A stretch of 64,000 nt of DNA. Source: Bilifractor sp002394235. GTDB taxonomy: Bacteria > Bacillota > Clostridia > Lachnospirales > Lachnospiraceae. Positions 61,166 through 64,000 of this stretch are shown piece by piece. The notes under the pieces are model-generated. The model ran no database searches and was not told where the DNA came from. It saw only the letters and a list, made by a program, of their open reading frames with translations. A program made the translations under genes and the position numbers. Each line of letters begins with the position of its first letter. Position 1 is the stretch's first letter. Location of the stretch: positions 1-64,000 of the forward strand of contig NZ_JBQKGJ010000005.1 of NCBI RefSeq assembly GCF_052118845.1, read 5' to 3'.

Positions 61166-63817
61166 ATGAGTAAGGAACTTGCCAAAACCTACGATCCGAA
61201 GGGCATTGAGGACCGTATTTACCAGAACTGGATGGACAAGGGATATTTTCACGCAAAGGTGAACCCGGACAAAAAGCCGTTTACCATTGTTATGCCGCCG
61301 CCAAATGTAACCGGTCAGCTGCACATGGGACATGCACTGGACAATACGATGCAGGACATCCTGATCCGGTACAAGAGAATGCAGGGATATGAGGCACTCT
61401 GGCAGCCGGGTACCGACCACGCGGCCATTGCGACCGAGGTAAAGGTCACAAATATGCTGAAGGATAAGGGCATTGACAAGCGCGAGATCGGCCGCGAGGA
61501 ATTCCTGAAATACTGCTGGCAGTGGAAGGATAACTATGGAAGTCGGATCATGAAACAGCTGCGTAAGCTCGGATCCTCCGCTGACTGGGAGAGAGAACGC
61601 TTTACGATGGATGAGGGCTGCTCAAAAGCGGTTGAGGAGGTTTTCTGTCGCCTTTATGAGAAGGGCTGGATCTATAAGGGAAGCCGTATCATTAACTGGT
61701 GTCCGAAGTGTCAGACCTCTCTGTCAGACGCAGAAGTAGAACATGTGGATCAGGACGGATTCTTCTGGCACATCAATTATCCGATCGTGGGTGAAGAGGG
61801 AAGATTTGTCGAGATCGCGACGACACGTCCGGAGACGCTTCTGGGCGATACCGCGGTTGCCGTAAATCCGGATGATGAGAGATATAAGGATCTGGTCGGC
61901 AAGATGCTGAAGCTGCCGCTGACCGACCGCGAGATACCGGTCATTGCGGATGAATACGTGGATAAGGAATTCGGAACCGGCTGTGTAAAGATCACTCCCG
62001 CTCATGATCCGAATGACTTCGAGGTAGGAAAACGTCACAATCTCGAGGAAATCAACATTCTGAATGATGATGCAACCATGAATGAGAAGTGCGGAAAATA
62101 TGCGGGTATGGACCGTTATGTGGCGAGAAAGGCAATTGTAAAGGATCTGGAGGACCTGGGACTTCTGGTCAAGGTCGTTCCGCACACGCATTCTGTAGGT
62201 ACTCATGACAGGTGCCATACAACTGTCGAGCCGATGGTCAAGCCACAGTGGTTTGTCCGGATGAAGGAGATGGGACAGGCTGCGCTGGATGCGCTGAACA
62301 GCGGCGATCTGCAGTTCGTTCCGGAGAGCTATGGCAAGACCTATACACACTGGCTGGAGAACATCAAGGACTGGTGTATCTCCCGGCAGCTGTGGTGGGG
62401 ACACAGAATTCCGGCCTATTACTGCGAGGACTGCGGAGAAATGGTTGTACAGCGCGGCGGAGCGCCTGCAAAATGCCCGAAGTGCGGAGGAACGCATTTC
62501 CGTCAGGAGGAGGATACGCTGGATACCTGGTTCTCGTCCGCGCTCTGGCCGTTCTCTACGCTTGGCTGGCCGGACAAGACGCCGGAGCTGGAGTACTTCT
62601 ATCCGACAGATGTGCTGGTGACCGGGTATGACATCATCTTCTTCTGGGTTATCCGGATGGTGTTTTCCGCAATTGAGCAGACCGGGAAGGTTCCCTTCCA
62701 CCATGTGCTGATTCACGGTCTTGTCCGTGATTCTCAGGGAAGAAAAATGAGCAAGTCCCTTGGAAACGGCATTGATCCCATCGAGGTGATTGACAAGTAC
62801 GGCGCGGACGCGCTGCGTCTGACGCTCATGACCGGAAATGCTCCGGGTAATGACATGCGTTTCTACTGGGAGAAGGTTGAGGCGAGCCGGAACTTCGCAA
62901 ACAAGGTATGGAATGCTTCGAGATTTATTATGATGAATCTCGGCGATACGGAGGTTCCGAAGGAAATGGATCCTGCAAGGCTGGATTACGCTTCCCGGTG
63001 GATTCTCTCGAAGGCGAATACCCTCGCGAAGGATGTCACGGAGAACATGGACAAGTATGAGCTTGGAATTGCGGTTCAGAAGGTCTATGATTTTATCTGG
63101 GAGGAGTTCTGCGACTGGTACATTGAGATGTCCAAGCCGGTGCTCTACAGTGAGAACGAAGACGAGAAGCTTCCGGTTCTCTGGACGCTGAAGACTGTTC
63201 TTTCGGAGGCGCTTAAGCTTCTGCATCCGTTCATGCCGTTCATTACAGAGGAGATCTACTGTACATTGAATCCGGATGAGGAATCGGTGATGATCTCTCC
63301 GTGGCCGGTCTATAGGGAAGAATACCATTTTGAAGAAGAATCAGCTGTCGAGCTAATGAAGGAAGCAGTGCGCAGAATTCGTGACGTGCGCAGCTCTCAT
63401 AACGTGCCGCCGAGCAAGAAGGCAAATGTCTTCATTGTTTCCGGTGAGGAGGATGTGCTGAAGAAGTTCAGAGAGGCAGAGTCGTTCTTCGGAACACTTG
63501 CTCATGCGGAGAGCGTTTCTCTTCAGAAGACGAAGGAGAATATCGATGACGATGCCTTTTCAGCAATCATACCGGGCGCGGTGATTTACATCCCGTTTGC
63601 GGATCTGATCGATATCGACAAGGAGAGAGAGCGTCTGACGAAGGAAAGAGAACGTCTGACGAAGGAAATTGCCCGCTCGAACGGAATGCTTGGAAACGAA
63701 AAATTCCTTCAGAAGGCTCCTGAGAAGAAGGTGCAGGAGGAGCGGGATAAGCTTGAAAATTACAGACAGATGATGGCTCAGGTGGAAGAGCGTCTGGCTC
63801 AGCTGGAGAAGAACTGA
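61166..63817 (+). CDS. valS: Valine--tRNA ligase
   Basis: Class I synthetase charging tRNA-Val and editing Thr. The 883-residue protein has PPPNVTGQLHMGHAL (HIGH variant, about 45-59), the CP1 editing domain (ATTRPETLLGDTAV), a zinc ribbon CEDCGEM...CPKCGG (about 418-445), and RKMSKSLGNGIDP (KMSKS, about 530). A C-terminal coiled coil contains the repeated ERERLTKERERLTKE. ATG 61166 has AGAGGAGG upstream. A longer frame starting in the T-box core is an artefact. Regulated by the T-box just upstream. Confidence 0.98.
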   Translation: MSKELAKTYDPKGIEDRIYQNWMDKGYFHAKVNPDKKPFTIVMPPPNVTGQLHMGHALDNTMQDILIRYKRMQGYEALWQPGTDHAAIATEVKVTNMLKDKGIDKREIGREEFLKYCWQWKDNYGSRIMKQLRKLGSSADWERERFTMDEGCSKAVEEVFCRLYEKGWIYKGSRIINWCPKCQTSLSDAEVEHVDQDGFFWHINYPIVGEEGRFVEIATTRPETLLGDTAVAVNPDDERYKDLVGKMLKLPLTDREIPVIADEYVDKEFGTGCVKITPAHDPNDFEVGKRHNLEEINILNDDATMNEKCGKYAGMDRYVARKAIVKDLEDLGLLVKVVPHTHSVGTHDRCHTTVEPMVKPQWFVRMKEMGQAALDALNSGDLQFVPESYGKTYTHWLENIKDWCISRQLWWGHRIPAYYCEDCGEMVVQRGGAPAKCPKCGGTHFRQEEDTLDTWFSSALWPFSTLGWPDKTPELEYFYPTDVLVTGYDIIFFWVIRMVFSAIEQTGKVPFHHVLIHGLVRDSQGRKMSKSLGNGIDPIEVIDKYGADALRLTLMTGNAPGNDMRFYWEKVEASRNFANKVWNASRFIMMNLGDTEVPKEMDPARLDYASRWILSKANTLAKDVTENMDKYELGIAVQKVYDFIWEEFCDWYIEMSKPVLYSENEDEKLPVLWTLKTVLSEALKLLHPFMPFITEEIYCTLNPDEESVMISPWPVYREEYHFEEESAVELMKEAVRRIRDVRSSHNVPPSKKANVFIVSGEEDVLKKFREAESFFGTLAHAESVSLQKTKENIDDDAFSAIIPGAVIYIPFADLIDIDKERERLTKERERLTKEIARSNGMLGNEKFLQKAPEKKVQEERDKLENYRQMMAQVEERLAQLEKN

Positions 63818-63845
63818 GAGCAGACGCAGCTGGAGAAAAAGAAAG

Positions 63846-64000
63846 ATGAAGAGAATCGTGTTCGGACAGAAGGATAACTGCGACGGGAATGACACAGAAT
63901 GTTTGAACGGAAGGAAGAAGAGGGCGGACCTGGAATACTGGGTCCGTCTGATGAACCGTTTCTCGGTGCCGTTCCAGGCATTGTGGTGCTGCATCCTGTA
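63846..64000 (+). CDS. Partial open frame at window end
   Basis: Starts ATG 63846, 28 bp after valS, and stays open for at least 51 codons to the edge of the window. Residues so far are polar and basic, followed by LMNRFSVPFQALWCCIL, which looks like the start of a membrane helix. This could be the N-terminus of a polytopic membrane protein (an LTA-synthase-like sulfatase is one possibility), but there is too little to assign. The ribosome site is weak (GGAG about 12 bases upstream). Confidence 0.4.
   Translation, partial: MKRIVFGQKDNCDGNDTECLNGRKKRADLEYWVRLMNRFSVPFQALWCCIL

Overview
The window reads as a chromosomal segment of an anaerobic Bacillota (Firmicutes), most likely a Lachnospiraceae-type clostridium. 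The signs are pyruvate:ferredoxin oxidoreductase, a clostridial feo locus with two feoA genes and a FeoB-associated Cys-rich protein, a T-box leader on valS, a class-II polyphosphate phosphotransferase, a DUF362 ferredoxin protein, a FliB-like Cys-rich protein, strong AGGAGG ribosome sites and no obvious aerobic respiration genes. This is inferred from gene content; no rRNA or tRNA gene lies in the window.

Layout. 0.4-6.3 kb: a Lon-like ATPase without a protease domain, thrS without a TGS domain, map with a SEC-C zinc motif, and the azlCD exporter pair. 6.3-15 kb: yfbR, an AI-2E-type membrane protein, then a metal/redox block (HMA protein, DtxR-type repressor, zinc-ribbon plus ferredoxin pair, feoA-feoA-feoB, Cys-rich membrane peptide). 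15-25 kb: asnB, a radical SAM protein, polyphosphate phosphotransferase, a TcdA-like tRNA enzyme, a LuxR-type regulator, a metallo-beta-lactamase-fold protein, truA. 25.3-30.1 kb: the str cluster rpsL-rpsG-fusA, then tuf from its own promoter. 30-44.6 kb: a mixed accessory run (FliB-like protein, two Nudix enzymes, GGDEF protein, HAD phosphatase, MATE pump, luxS, rluA family, lactonase, DUF362 protein, ClC channel). 44.8-54.5 kb: nifJ, an SseB-like protein, an M16C peptidase, era, recO. 55-58 kb: rhamnose genes rhaB-rhaA. 58.5-64 kb: an abnormal ECF sigma factor, a histidine phosphatase, an apparently orphan cobalamin riboswitch, and T-box-valS.

The genes are mostly housekeeping or familiar accessory types. 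The unusual content is between them. (1) A dispersed, palindromic, MITE/BIME-like repeat family occurs in at least six places. Its modules are bounded by CTGTATAAGCT / AGCTTATACAG and joined by a roughly 30-bp spacer beginning TTTGTGG, whose small hairpin is kept by different base pairs in different copies. (2) Short tandem duplications recur immediately after, or across, gene stop codons (ATPase, map, MATE, DUF362, ClC, SseB-like). (3) A cobalamin riboswitch has its own consensus promoter and is followed by about 325 bp with no convincing gene and then a terminator, so it may control a non-coding RNA or a decayed gene. (4) Terminator-like hairpins sit just downstream of promoters in the leaders of rpsL and the LuxR-type gene. 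(5) Palindromes overlap the promoters of the feo and HMA genes and may be metal-repressor operators.

All calls come from reading the sequence and knowledge of protein and RNA families. No database search was run.
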